64,000 bases of DNA from Loktanella sp. (GCA_017390475.1 JAFPBO010000002.1:1-64000); one strand, 5' to 3'. Numbered from the stretch's first letter, positions 17,469 through 26,925 are shown. Numbers and translations: made by a program. Notes: generated by a model not told the origin, from the sequence alone.

Positions 17469-18026
17469 TCAGCGGGCGATGCTGCGCGCGATCTGTTCGG
17501 TCAGGGTCAGGATCGCGGCGGATTGTGCGGTCGTGATGCTGCCGAGGCTCTGGTCTGCCATCGGCTGGCGGATATCGAATGTCCGCGCGGTATTGCTGAA
17601 ATCGATCCCGTCACCGCCGACGAAATACTGCCCTGCAAGCCGGAACGCGCCGTCAGAACCCGCGATCATCTGTGTCACCCGGATATCAATCGCGACATCC
17701 GGCAGACCGACAAAAGGCCAGGGTTCCGGCCCGACATCGGCATTGATGATCTGCGCCAGCGTGGTGGAAACCGCCAATGTGATGGCGCGCTGCGGATCGT
17801 CGGCCCAAAGGATGCCGCTGTCAGCAGTGATCAGGCCGCTGGCGTCCTGCAGCGGGATTTCCTCGACCGCAGCATAGGTGGGCAAGGACACCGTCCGCAC
17901 CATCGCGCTGCGCACCAGCGGCTGCAATTGCAACGTTGATGCGGCAGGGGTAAAGGCCAGCCGGTCAGGTTGCGCGGCACAGCCAGCGACGCCAAGAACA
18001 GCGAGGATCATCATGGGTTTCAGCAT
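17469..18026 (-). CDS. pqiC: PqiC-type outer-membrane lipoprotein
   Basis: A 185-residue lipoprotein of the ABC-type transport auxiliary (DUF330/PqiC, YmbA) family. The lipobox VLGVAGCAAQ places the lipidated Cys at residue 16. The conserved IPLQDASGLITAD and ADDPQRAITLAV segments follow. PqiC sits in the outer membrane and receives the PqiB needle. The start lies two bases after the pqiB stop. The role is lipid transfer between the membranes and envelope integrity. Confidence 0.85.
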   Translation of the reverse strand: MLKPMMILAVLGVAGCAAQPDRLAFTPAASTLQLQPLVRSAMVRTVSLPTYAAVEEIPLQDASGLITADSGILWADDPQRAITLAVSTTLAQIINADVGPEPWPFVGLPDVAIDIRVTQMIAGSDGAFRLAGQYFVGGDGIDFSNTARTFDIRQPMADQSLGSITTAQSAAILTLTEQIARSIAR

Positions 18027-18028
18027 CT

Positions 18029-20125
18029 TTACCGTCCTGTAATCAGTGAATTGGGGTTGCGTTGAATGGCGCGCGCCAGCGCCGATACCGCATTGGCGGC
18101 ATTCTGGATCTCGCGCAGGGTGGTCAGCGTTTCGGCGTTGAACCGCGATCTGTCACCATAGCTGGCGATCACCGCCTCGGATTGGGTGACCAGCCGGCCG
18201 GCCTGTGCCGACAGCGCGGGCAGGGTGCCGACAGCATCCTCTACCGCGCGGGCGGCGGCATTTGCAGAGGCCAGAAGCGCATTCACATTTTCCACGGCAC
18301 CGCCTTCACGCACCTCTTCCATCACATTGCGCAATTCATCCAATGCGCCGTTCAGGCTGCCGGGCAGGGCCAGCGTATCCTCGGCCGCCAGGAATGTGTC
18401 GATGGACTCCAGGGTGCCGGTTGCCGCGTTCAGGAATGCCTCGAGTTCCAGCTCATTGGCGCGGGTGGTCAGCGCCTCGATCTCGGCGGTGATACGGGAC
18501 AGGTTGCGGGTGGCCTCGTCGATATTGGCCAGTGCAGAGGCGGCGACGACCAGCACATTATCCAGCGAGGCGACGATCCCGGTCTCATTCGCGCTGGCGA
18601 TGATTGCGTCGATCTCGGCAATGACGTTGCGCAGATCGGCGGGCACGGCTTGCAGATCGTCGGAACCGACCAGCCCGCGCGCCTCTTCCAGCAGCGCGAT
18701 GACGGAGCCGGGGACGTTGCGGGTATCTTCGCTGGCGACCAGCTGTTCGATTGAATCCATCAGATCAATCGCCCCATTCATCAATTCTTCGACCGGCAGG
18801 GCATTGATCCGGGCCAGCACGCCTTCGGCGGTGGCGGCGACATCGGAAATCTCGGATTCAGTTGCCGGGATCAGCGGGAACTGGCTGTCGCCGATGATCA
18901 TGGTTTGCGGTGGAGCATCGGCAATCTGCACCAGTTCCACCTGCAAGGACCCGGACAGGATATTGCCGGTGATCATCCGCGCCCGCAGACCACGGGCGAC
19001 GAAATCGGACAGCAGGGCCTGTGCCTCGTCGGCGGTGGCTTCGACCCCCAGTCCAAGGCGTGATGGCTGGATATCCAGCACGGCGCGCAGTCGGATTTCG
19101 GCTTCGTCATTGTTGTCGGTGACGATGGCGCTGATCTCGCTGACCTCGCCGATGCGGATACCCTGAAACCGTACTTCTGACCCGCGCGTCAGACCGGTCA
19201 CAGCCTCGTCAAACAGGACGGCGACACGCAGCACCTCTGCGGTGGGATCGACAAACAGGCTGTCGCGGGCGGCCTGTTCTGACGGAAAGATCGAGAATGC
19301 CTGCCCTTCGGTCACCGGGTCGCCGCCCGAGACGATCGTGTCAAACTCTACCCCGCCTTCGATCAGCGAGGCCAGCGAATTGACGTTCAACGCCACGCCG
19401 CCCGTGCCAAAGGACACGCTGAACCCAGAGACATCCCAGAACCTTGTGCTGCTGGTGATCCGGCGGTCATAGGGGGCCTGGATAAAGGCACTGACCATCA
19501 CGCCGGTGCCATCAAGGTTAAGCTGCGGTTCTTCAAGATAGCCGACCGCCAGCCCCTTGTGCAGCACTGGCGCGCCCGCGGCGATGGCGCCGGCATTGTC
19601 GCTGCGCAGCACGATGCTGGTGCCGCGCTGACCGGCGCGGGTCAGGACCGGCTGTTCCAGCCCGGTGAAATTGGTCTGCGCGACATCGGCTTCGTTGTTC
19701 CAGTTGCCCTCGATGTAGACACCCGACAAAACGGTATCGAGCCCGCTGATCCCGCGGACCGATACATTGGGCCGCACGACCCAGAATTGCGCATCGGCAT
19801 CCAGATAGGGCGCGATGTCCTGATCAACGCGGGCATGCACCAGAATTGTGCGCAGATCATTGTCAAATTCGACCTCGTCAACCAACCCGACGCGGATGTC
19901 GCGATAACGGATCTCGGTTGCTCCTGCGGTGACGCCGGATGCGTTTTCAAAGGCAATGGTGATCCGCACACCCTGATCGCGGTAATTCTGCCACGCCGCC
20001 CCAAGCGAGATTGCCAGCGCGAGGATCGGCACGATCCAGACCAGCGCCAGCCGCTGCATGACAGGGCCTTTCGCCGGGCGGATGTTCATCGGCGCTGGGC
20101 CAGCGGGTGGAGGGGTCTCAGTCAT
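18029..20125 (-). CDS. pqiB: PqiB MCE-domain lipid transport protein
   Basis: A 698-residue protein with one N-terminal membrane anchor (ALVWIVPILALAISLGAAW) and, from the repeats, three MCE/MlaD domains: GVRITIAFENASGVTAGATE, then near AGAPVLHKGLAVGYLEE, and near VLFDEAVTGLTRGSEVRFQG. A long Ala/Glu/Leu-rich helical C-terminus follows, which in E. coli PqiB forms the needle spanning the periplasm. ATG at 20125 (MTETPPPAG) is preferred over 20140. The gene overlaps the end of pqiA2 by eight bases. Confidence 0.9.
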   Translation of the reverse strand: MTETPPPAGPAPMNIRPAKGPVMQRLALVWIVPILALAISLGAAWQNYRDQGVRITIAFENASGVTAGATEIRYRDIRVGLVDEVEFDNDLRTILVHARVDQDIAPYLDADAQFWVVRPNVSVRGISGLDTVLSGVYIEGNWNNEADVAQTNFTGLEQPVLTRAGQRGTSIVLRSDNAGAIAAGAPVLHKGLAVGYLEEPQLNLDGTGVMVSAFIQAPYDRRITSSTRFWDVSGFSVSFGTGGVALNVNSLASLIEGGVEFDTIVSGGDPVTEGQAFSIFPSEQAARDSLFVDPTAEVLRVAVLFDEAVTGLTRGSEVRFQGIRIGEVSEISAIVTDNNDEAEIRLRAVLDIQPSRLGLGVEATADEAQALLSDFVARGLRARMITGNILSGSLQVELVQIADAPPQTMIIGDSQFPLIPATESEISDVAATAEGVLARINALPVEELMNGAIDLMDSIEQLVASEDTRNVPGSVIALLEEARGLVGSDDLQAVPADLRNVIAEIDAIIASANETGIVASLDNVLVVAASALANIDEATRNLSRITAEIEALTTRANELELEAFLNAATGTLESIDTFLAAEDTLALPGSLNGALDELRNVMEEVREGGAVENVNALLASANAAARAVEDAVGTLPALSAQAGRLVTQSEAVIASYGDRSRFNAETLTTLREIQNAANAVSALARAIQRNPNSLITGR

Positions 20126-20726
20126 GTGGTGTCCTGTCAACGTCCCAGATCAGCCGCGGATCGAACGCCTGCGCAGCCAACATCGTGAAAATGACCGATA
20201 ACGCAAAGCTGACAGCCGCGATACCGGGGTTGATCGTGGCAATCGTGTCCAGTTGCACGAGTGCCGATAGAATGGCGACGACAAAGACGTCGATCATCGA
20301 CCAGCGGCCGATGAATTCCACAAGGTCATAGGCTTTGTGGCGGCCATGTTGGTTGGCCTGCGATGCGCGTTGCACCGAAACTGCCAGATACATGATCGCC
20401 AGAAATTTTCCCACCGGGATCACGACCGAAGCAAAAAACACGACAAAGGCAATGCCATACGCGCCGTAATGCATCAGATCGACAACGCCGCCGATGATCG
20501 TGCTTTCCGACCGTTCCAGCAGCGTCGAGGTCAGCAGCATCGGATAGGTATTGGCAGGGATATAGGCGATGATGCCCGCGATCAGCCAGGCCCATACCTT
20601 TTGCAGGCTCTGATGGTCGCGACTGATCAACGGGCTTTGACAGCGCTTGCAGCGCTCTGCGCCTTTGTGATGCACCTGTCCGCAGGTTCGGCAAGCCACA
20701 AGACCTGCCGCGCGCGCGGTGGTCAG
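20118..20726 (-). CDS. pqiA: PqiA domain protein (second half), non-ATG start
   Basis: About 202 residues corresponding to one half of E. coli PqiA. A zinc-ribbon (CRTCGQ and CKRCQ) is followed by four membrane segments. No ATG fits: the only in-frame ATG at 20909 would lie deep inside the preceding gene. The protein similarity starts at LTTARAAGLVAC, where a CTG overlaps the upstream TGA stop (CTGA); a TTG at 20753 is the alternative. Stop-start coupling with a CTG start is proposed. It works with PqiB in lipid transfer in the inner membrane. Confidence 0.75.
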   Translation of the reverse strand: MTTARAAGLVACRTCGQVHHKGAERCKRCQSPLISRDHQSLQKVWAWLIAGIIAYIPANTYPMLLTSTLLERSESTIIGGVVDLMHYGAYGIAFVVFFASVVIPVGKFLAIMYLAVSVQRASQANQHGRHKAYDLVEFIGRWSMIDVFVVAILSALVQLDTIATINPGIAAVSFALSVIFTMLAAQAFDPRLIWDVDRTPHD

Positions 20727-21379
20727 GCCTTGGCTTGGTCCAGAGCTTCCCAAATCGAATACCTGCAAATCAATTGATCCTTGAGGATCGTGATCACTAC
20801 AACACCGGCAAAGGCCCAGAAGGCAGGCCCGATGGTCACGGCGGCCATGCCTGCGACCTTGATCAGGGCCACGGTGACCCCGACGATAAAGATTTCCGCC
20901 ATGCTCCATGGCCGCAGCCGTTCGGCCAAACCAAAGGCAAAGCGCGCACCGGGATGGGGTTTGCGCTCTGTCACCAGCGGCCCCAATGCATAGATCAGCG
21001 CCGACAACCGCATCAAAGGCAGCACCACGATGAAAAATGCAGTGGCGACGGCCAAAGGAAAGGCCAGCCCGTCCTTGAACGCCAGCACAGCATCAATGAC
21101 TGACGTCGCATTCTGCACACCGCCCGCATTCAGCGACAGAAAAGGAAAAGTCACCGCCGCGATCATCAGCACGAAAGCGGTCAGCGCAAGCGCGATGATC
21201 CGGGCCACAGCCGTGCGTTGCGTTGACATCAGAACATGACCGCAGCGCTGGCAGCAGGCGCGCATGCCTTCGGGCAGATCCTGCGCAGCGTGTAACGTGT
21301 CGCATTGCGGGCAGGCGACAAGGTCATCCAGATATTGCTGCGCGTCAGTCAAATCTCGCTCCGGCCAGGGGTGCGGCAT
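20723..21379 (-). CDS. pqiA: PqiA domain protein (first half)
   Basis: A 218-residue inner-membrane protein with an N-terminal zinc-ribbon (CPQCDTL and CQRCGHV) and four hydrophobic segments, matching half of E. coli PqiA. The segment GRSRSMAEIF-like (RPWSMAEIFIVGV) recurs in the second half as GRWSMIDVFVVAI, showing internal duplication in the family. In this operon the two halves are separate genes. ATG at 21379 starts MPHPWPERD. First gene of pqiA1-pqiA2-pqiB-pqiC. Confidence 0.85.
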   Translation of the reverse strand: MPHPWPERDLTDAQQYLDDLVACPQCDTLHAAQDLPEGMRACCQRCGHVLMSTQRTAVARIIALALTAFVLMIAAVTFPFLSLNAGGVQNATSVIDAVLAFKDGLAFPLAVATAFFIVVLPLMRLSALIYALGPLVTERKPHPGARFAFGLAERLRPWSMAEIFIVGVTVALIKVAGMAAVTIGPAFWAFAGVVVITILKDQLICRYSIWEALDQAKA

Positions 21380-21470
21380 TGCATTTTCCCCAAAACATGC
21401 GCGATCATGGCGCGTTGGCCGGAATTATGCCAGCATTTGCACAATTTCAACTCAAATATCCGAGAGCCTT

Positions 21471-22157
21471 ATGCCTGATACATTGTTTTCGCCACGTGCC
21501 GCCCCTGTCATCCCTGTTGCTGGCGGGGCAGGCTTCCCCGTCGCGCGGATTTTCTGCGTCGGGCGTAACTACGCCGCCCATGCCGCCGAAATGGGCCATG
21601 AGGTGGATCGCGAAGCGCCGTTCTATTTCACCAAATCCGCCCATGCCGTGCTTTTGTCAGGGCAGGATATGCCCTATCCGCCGCGCACGCAGGACCTGCA
21701 TCACGAAATGGAACTGGTCGTTGCCATCGGGGCTGAGGCGACAAATATCAGCACCGCCGACGCCATGAAGATCGTGGTGGGCTATGGCTGCGGTCTGGAC
21801 ATGACCCGCCGCGATCTGCAAGCTGCCGCCAAGGACAAACGCCGCCCCTGGGACACCGGCAAGGATTTCGACAATGCCGCGATCATCGCGCCGCTGACCC
21901 CTGCCGCCGAAATGCCTGATCTGGCCGATCTGCCCATCACCCTCGCCGTGAATGGCGAGATCCGGCAAGAGGCGGTGCTGGCCGATATGGTCTGGTCGGT
22001 GGCTGAAATCATCGCCGATCTGTCCACGCTGTACACGCTGATGCCCGGCGATCTGATCATGACCGGCACGCCTGCCGGTGTCGGCCCGGTGGTGCGCGGC
22101 GATCTGATGGAGGGCCGGATCGGCGATCTGACCCCGCTGGTCACCCGCGTGGTGTGA
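21471..22157 (+). CDS. Fumarylacetoacetate hydrolase family protein
   Basis: A 228-residue single-domain FAH protein. The FCVGRNYAAHAAEMG opening is typical, and the divalent-metal ligands are visible as the Glu-x-Glu of HHEMELVVAIG and Asp in GYGCGLDMTRRDLQ. MTGTPAGVGPV closes the active site. Such proteins act as acylpyruvate hydrolases or oxaloacetate decarboxylases (FAHD1 type). ATG at 21471 is the first in line with the family. It lies 70 bases before a TRAP transporter and may process its substrate. Confidence 0.88.
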   Translation: MPDTLFSPRAAPVIPVAGGAGFPVARIFCVGRNYAAHAAEMGHEVDREAPFYFTKSAHAVLLSGQDMPYPPRTQDLHHEMELVVAIGAEATNISTADAMKIVVGYGCGLDMTRRDLQAAAKDKRRPWDTGKDFDNAAIIAPLTPAAEMPDLADLPITLAVNGEIRQEAVLADMVWSVAEIIADLSTLYTLMPGDLIMTGTPAGVGPVVRGDLMEGRIGDLTPLVTRVV

Positions 22158-22227
22158 CGTCATTTCACTTGCGCGCTGGCAGGGCTTGTCGCAAAGCTGC
22201 GGCGAGTTTTTCAGGGAAGGGCCCGCC

Positions 22228-23256
22228 ATGACCATGACCTATCGTGTTCTCGCCGCTGTGCTGGCGGCCAGTCTCGGTGCTGCCGCCAGCGCGCAGGACG
22301 TGACGCTGCGGCTGCATCAATTCCTGCCCGCGCAAGCCAATGTGCCTGCCCACATCCTTGATGTCTGGGCCGATCAGGTCGAGGCAGACAGCGATGGTCG
22401 GATCAAAATCGAGCGTTACCCGTCGATGCAACTGGGTGGCAGCCCGCCGCAATTGATTGATCAGGTGATCGACGGCGTCGCCGATATCATCTGGACCCTG
22501 CCGGGATACACGCCGGGCCGGTTTCCGCAGCTCGAAGTGTTCGAACTCCCCTTCATCTCCCCCGATGCCGAAGCGACCTCGCGCGCTTTCTGGGAACTGG
22601 CCGAACAGCGGATGATGGATACGGATTTCGCCGCTTTCAAACCCCTTGGCCTCTGGGTGCATGGCCCCGGCGTGATCCATGCCAACCGACCGGTGGTGGA
22701 AATCGCCGATCTTGATGGGTTGAAACTGCGTGGCCCGACCCGCGTGATCACCAACCTGCTGACCGATCTGGGGGCGACCGCCGTGGGCATGCCAGTGCCC
22801 GCCGTGCCAGAGGCTTTGTCACGCGGCGTGATCGACGGCGCGGTGATCCCGTGGGAAGTCGTGCCATCGCTGAAAGTGCAGGAATTGGTAAGCCATCATA
22901 CTGAATTTGATGGGGCCGCACTTTATAACGCGACCTTCATATTCGCAATGAACCATAATTCTTACAATGCCTTGCCAGACGATCTTAAGGCAGTGATCGA
23001 TGCCAATTCCGGCCTTGAATTTTCGGCCTTCGCCGGGCGCACCCAGCAGGATTATGACGCGCCCGCCCGCGATCTCGCCGTGACGGCAGGCAATAGCATC
23101 GTCACCCTGACACCGGAACAGACCGAAGCATGGCGCGCTGCCGCCCAATCCACGACCGCCGCATGGATCGCCGAGGCGGATGCGGCAGGCATCGACGGCA
23201 CCGGCCTGTTTGCGGCGGCGACAGCCTTGATTGCCAAGCACGCGGTCAGCGACTAG
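22228..23256 (+). CDS. dctP: TRAP transporter periplasmic binding protein DctP
   Basis: A 342-residue solute receptor of a tripartite ATP-independent transporter. The signal peptide (VLAAVLAASLGAAASAQ) precedes VTLRLHQFLPAQA. The motif LKLRGPTRVITNLLTDLGA carries the conserved Arg that binds the substrate carboxylate. ATG at 22228 or 22234 can start it; GGGAAGGG precedes both. Linked to DctQ and DctM downstream. The substrate is an organic acid not defined by sequence. Confidence 0.9.
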   Translation: MTMTYRVLAAVLAASLGAAASAQDVTLRLHQFLPAQANVPAHILDVWADQVEADSDGRIKIERYPSMQLGGSPPQLIDQVIDGVADIIWTLPGYTPGRFPQLEVFELPFISPDAEATSRAFWELAEQRMMDTDFAAFKPLGLWVHGPGVIHANRPVVEIADLDGLKLRGPTRVITNLLTDLGATAVGMPVPAVPEALSRGVIDGAVIPWEVVPSLKVQELVSHHTEFDGAALYNATFIFAMNHNSYNALPDDLKAVIDANSGLEFSAFAGRTQQDYDAPARDLAVTAGNSIVTLTPEQTEAWRAAAQSTTAAWIAEADAAGIDGTGLFAAATALIAKHAVSD

Positions 23257-23286
23257 AGAGCGGGCAACAACAGCCCGGAGTTGCCT

Positions 23287-23817
23287 TTGTTTCACATCGC
23301 GATCACCCGTCTGGCCCAAGGGACCGCGCTTTTGGGCGGGATCGTTCTGATCGCGCTGATCTGCATGATCTGTGCCAGCATCATCGGGCGCGAAGTGATC
23401 GGGCTGGCAGGCCCCGGCGACCTGCGGACCCTCTTGCGCCAGATCGGCATCGGCCCGGTGACCGGCGATTACGAACTGGTCGAGGCGGGGATGGCCTTTG
23501 CCGTCTTTTCCTTCCTGCCGCTGACGCAGCTGACCCAGTCCCATGCCCGCGTCGATATCTTCACCAGCGGTCTGGGGCCAAGGACGAATGCCGCCTTGGG
23601 CGCGTTCTGGTCTGTGGTCATGGCCGCCGTGATCCTGCTGATCACCTGGCGGCTCTATGCCGGGATGCAGGACAAGCTGCGCTATAATGAAACCACATTC
23701 CTGATCCAGTTCCCGGTCTGGTGGGCCTATGCTGCCTGCCTTGCTGCCGCCGTGGTCGCCTGCATCACCAGCCTTTACTGCGCCACCCTGCGCCTGACCG
23801 GCAGGCGCATCGGATGA
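23287..23817 (+). CDS. dctQ: TRAP transporter small membrane subunit DctQ
   Basis: A 176-residue protein with four hydrophobic segments. No ATG is available near the start; two TTG codons (23281 and 23287) are in frame. The one at 23287 is preferred because GGAG ends six bases before it, whereas the 23281 codon touches it. The segment FLPLTQLTQSHARVDIF matches DctQ proteins. It overlaps dctM by ATGA, so the two membrane subunits are coupled. Confidence 0.85.
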   Translation: MFHIAITRLAQGTALLGGIVLIALICMICASIIGREVIGLAGPGDLRTLLRQIGIGPVTGDYELVEAGMAFAVFSFLPLTQLTQSHARVDIFTSGLGPRTNAALGAFWSVVMAAVILLITWRLYAGMQDKLRYNETTFLIQFPVWWAYAACLAAAVVACITSLYCATLRLTGRRIG

Positions 23818-25124
23818 GCGATCTTGCCCTTGGTTTCCTGTCCTTCCCCTTCCTGCTCGCGCTGATCTTTCTGCGCGCACCCATCGGTCTTGCCATGCTG
23901 CTCTGCGGGATCGGCGGGCTGTGGCTGGCGACGGATGGGACCACCGTCTTCATGGCGCGGCTGAAATCGGAAACCTATTCGACCTTTTCCAACTACAGCC
24001 TGTCCATCATCCCGCTGTTCCTGCTGATGGGGCAATTCGCCACCCATTCCGGCATGTCGCAGGCGCTGTTCCGCGCGGCAGGGGCATTCCTTGGCCATCG
24101 CAAAGGCGGGATGGCCATGGCCGCCGTCGGGGCCTGCGCAGGCTTCGGCGCGATCTGCGGGTCGTCACTGGCGACAGCAGCAACGATGAGCAAGGTAGCC
24201 CTGCCCGAATTGCGCCGGTCGGGCTATGCTGGCGGGTTTGCGACGGCGACGCTGGCGGCGGGCGGCACGCTGGGCATCCTGATCCCGCCTTCGGTCATTC
24301 TGGTGATCTATGCGATCCTGACCGAACAGAATATCGCCAAGCTTTTCGCCGCCGCGATCATCCCCGGCATCCTCGCCGCCTTGGGTTACATGCTGACCAT
24401 CGCGATCTATGTCCGGCTTTACCCCGATCAGGTCGGCACGCAGGACAGGTTGCCGATGAAAGACCGGCTGCAAGCCTTGCTGCCGGTCTGGCCAGTCCTC
24501 ATCGTTTTCGGCCTTGTGGTCGGTGGCATCTACAACGGCTGGTTCACCCCGACCGAAGGCGCAGCCGTCGGCGCGGCAGGCACCGGCCTCATCGCCCTTT
24601 TCGCGCGCAAACTCGGCTGGGCTGCCTTGCGCGACAGCCTGACACAAACCGCGACCGGCACCGGGATGATCTTTTTCATCGTGCTGGGTGCTGCCTTCTA
24701 CAACGGCTTTCTGGCGCTGACGCAGGTGCCACAGGAACTATCGGCATGGGTCGCGGGGCAAGGATTCAGCCCGATGATGATCATGGTGATGATCCTGATC
24801 TTCTATCTGGTGCTGGGCTGCCTGATGGACAGCCTGTCGATGATCCTGCTGACGGTGCCGATCTTCTGGCCTGTCATCTCTGGCCTTGATTTCGGGATGA
24901 CGCCGGAACAGCTGGCGATCTGGTTCGGCATTCTGGTACTGATCGTGGTCGAGGTCGGGCTGATCACGCCACCCGTGGGCATGAACCTGTTCATCATCAA
25001 CAGCATGGACCGTGAAACAAAGATCACGGCCACCTATAAGGCGGTTCTGTTCTTTGTCGGTTCTGACATCCTGCGGGTGGTGATCCTGCTGATGTTCCCG
25101 GTCATCACGCTGGTGCTGATCTAG
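23814..25124 (+). CDS. dctM: TRAP transporter large membrane subunit DctM
   Basis: A 436-residue membrane subunit with about twelve hydrophobic segments, the ion-coupled permease. Typical motifs are SIIPLFLLMGQFATHSGM, GAICGSSLATAATMSKVALPE, GGTLGILIPPS and VGLITPPVGMNLF. ATG at 23814 overlaps the dctQ stop. A longer upstream frame lies inside dctQ. Downstream is a pair of palindromic repeats, then the convergent pgm. Confidence 0.93.
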   Translation: MSDLALGFLSFPFLLALIFLRAPIGLAMLLCGIGGLWLATDGTTVFMARLKSETYSTFSNYSLSIIPLFLLMGQFATHSGMSQALFRAAGAFLGHRKGGMAMAAVGACAGFGAICGSSLATAATMSKVALPELRRSGYAGGFATATLAAGGTLGILIPPSVILVIYAILTEQNIAKLFAAAIIPGILAALGYMLTIAIYVRLYPDQVGTQDRLPMKDRLQALLPVWPVLIVFGLVVGGIYNGWFTPTEGAAVGAAGTGLIALFARKLGWAALRDSLTQTATGTGMIFFIVLGAAFYNGFLALTQVPQELSAWVAGQGFSPMMIMVMILIFYLVLGCLMDSLSMILLTVPIFWPVISGLDFGMTPEQLAIWFGILVLIVVEVGLITPPVGMNLFIINSMDRETKITATYKAVLFFVGSDILRVVILLMFPVITLVLI

Positions 25125-25136
25125 GCCCGTCCCGGA

Positions 25137-25212
25137 AAACCTTCCCCGCGGGGAAGGTTTCGCGCCGCCAGTGGGCCGGATAAAATACACTTGATCCTTC
25201 CCCGCGGGGAAG
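25137..25212. repeat. Second pair of SacII-centred palindromes
   Basis: A perfect copy with the core CCTTCCCCGCGGGGAAGG (25137-25160 with flanks) and a slightly eroded copy (about 25196-25212) are 36 bases apart. They lie between convergent dctM and pgm, the same situation as at 8792-8848, and may act as a bidirectional terminator. Confidence 0.8.
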
Positions 25213-25215
25213 CTT

Positions 25216-25260
25216 CATCTTCCGAGCCCAAATATCCCCGCCGGAGGCATAAAAGTTTTT
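25216..25260. repeat. Short GC-rich 3'-end element, copy 3
   Basis: CATCTTCCGAGC, then ATATCCCCGCCGGAGGC and AAAAGTTTTT, almost identical to 7752-7796. It begins four bases past the pgm stop, in sense orientation for pgm when read as GCCTCCGGCGGGGATATTT. Two different repeat families thus lie side by side here, as they do near 8753-8848. Confidence 0.8.
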
Positions 25261-25264
25261 GCCC

Positions 25265-26896
25265 TCAGGTTGTCACATCCGGTGCATTCCGCCCGGTCCG
25301 CTGCGCGATCCCGGCGACAGCATCGACCGCAGCGGCCAGCGGGTACAGCACGTCGCCTGCATCCTGATGCAGGTCACCGGGCGCGGTGACGATCTGTTCC
25401 AGATAGACCCGCAAAGTCGCCCCGCTCGTGCCAGTGCCTGACAAACGCAGCACAGCCCGCGCCTCACCCTCAAAATACAGGCGCAGGCCCTGATGTTCGC
25501 TGCGGCTGCCATCCACCGGATCATCATAGGCGAAATCATCCGCCGCCGTGATTTTCATCCCGGCAAAGCTCTGCCCCGGCAGATCGGGCAACCTGCCGCG
25601 CAGATCATCCATCAGGGCGTTGGCGATATCGCTCTCCACCTCTTCATAATCATGGCGGGAATAGTAATTGCGCCCATAGGCCTGCCAATGCGCCGCCATC
25701 AGATCCGCGACCGACCGGCCCGAGACGGCAATGATATTAAGCCACATCAACACCGCCCACAGCCCGTCCTTTTCGCGGATATGGTCCGACCCGGTGCCTG
25801 CACTTTCTTCGCCACAGAGCGTGATCTGCCCGGTATCCAGCAGATTGCCAAAGAATTTCCACCCCGTCGGCGTCTCGAAACAGGGGATGCCCTTGGCCTG
25901 CGCGACAAGATCGACAGCGCCTGACGTCGGCATCGACCGCGCCACCCCGGTCAGGCCGCGGGCATAGCCGCGCGCCAGATGCGCCTGATCGGCGATCAGC
26001 GCCAGAGAATCCGACGGCGTCACATATTGCCCGCGTCCGACAATCATGTTGCGGTCACCGTCGCCATCGCTTGCCGCACCGAAATCAGGCGCATTGGGGC
26101 CGGTCATCACCGCCATCAATTCATGCGCCCAGATCGGGTTGGGGTCGGGGTGGCCGCCGCCGAAATCGGGCAGGGGCGTGGCGTTCATCACGCTGTCCGG
26201 CGCTGCACCGCAACGCTCCACCAGCAGGGCGCGGGCATAAGGGCCGGTCACCGCATGCATCGCATCGAACCGCATCCGGAACCCACCTGCAAAAAGTGCG
26301 GCGATGGCATCAAGGTCGAAAAGCTCCGCCATCAGCGCCAGATAGTCGCTGACCGGATCAACCACCTGCACCTGCATGTCACCGATCTGCGCCGCCCCGA
26401 TGCTGTGCAGATCGACATCGGCATTGTCAGCCATGCGGATACGGGTCATCGCCTCGCTTGCGGCAACGATCGCCTTGGTCATTGTCTCTGTCGCGGGGCC
26501 CCCGTTGGACATGTTGTATTTCAGCCCGAAATCTGCGTCGATCCCGCCGGGGTTATGGCTGGCCGACAGGATGAAACCACCATCGGCCTCCATCTTGCGG
26601 ATCAGATGCGATGCGGCAGGGGTGGACAGCAATCCGCCCTGACCGACGATCACCCGCACAGCGCCGTTACCGGCCAGAATGCGCAGGATGATCTGGATCG
26701 CGGCATCATTGAAATAACGCCCGTCGCCACCCAGCACATAGGTCTTGCCCACCGCCCCGCCGGTCCCGTCGATGATGGATTGCACATAGTTTTCCAGAAA
26801 CAGCGGTGCCATGAAATCGCGGGTGCGGCGGCGCAGACCGGATGTGCCTGCCTTCTGCCCGGCAATCGGGGCGGTCGAAATATCGCGGATATGCAT
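25265..26896 (-). CDS. pgm: Alpha-D-phosphoglucomutase
   Basis: A 543-residue cytosolic enzyme interconverting glucose-1-phosphate and glucose-6-phosphate. The active-site phosphoserine loop is intact (FILSASHNPGG), as are the metal loop DGDGDRNMI and the sugar-binding loop GEESAGTGSDH. The length and the motifs near the N-terminus (PIAGQKAGTSGLRRRT) match the long Pgm type. ATG at 26896 (MHIRDISTAP) is preferred to 26926, which overlaps the previous gene. It supplies glucose-1-phosphate for glycogen, exopolysaccharide and nucleotide sugars. Confidence 0.93.
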   Translation of the reverse strand: MHIRDISTAPIAGQKAGTSGLRRRTRDFMAPLFLENYVQSIIDGTGGAVGKTYVLGGDGRYFNDAAIQIILRILAGNGAVRVIVGQGGLLSTPAASHLIRKMEADGGFILSASHNPGGIDADFGLKYNMSNGGPATETMTKAIVAASEAMTRIRMADNADVDLHSIGAAQIGDMQVQVVDPVSDYLALMAELFDLDAIAALFAGGFRMRFDAMHAVTGPYARALLVERCGAAPDSVMNATPLPDFGGGHPDPNPIWAHELMAVMTGPNAPDFGAASDGDGDRNMIVGRGQYVTPSDSLALIADQAHLARGYARGLTGVARSMPTSGAVDLVAQAKGIPCFETPTGWKFFGNLLDTGQITLCGEESAGTGSDHIREKDGLWAVLMWLNIIAVSGRSVADLMAAHWQAYGRNYYSRHDYEEVESDIANALMDDLRGRLPDLPGQSFAGMKITAADDFAYDDPVDGSRSEHQGLRLYFEGEARAVLRLSGTGTSGATLRVYLEQIVTAPGDLHQDAGDVLYPLAAAVDAVAGIAQRTGRNAPDVTT

Positions 26897-26925
26897 AAAA
26901 GGTCTTTCCAGTAATGATACGGTCA

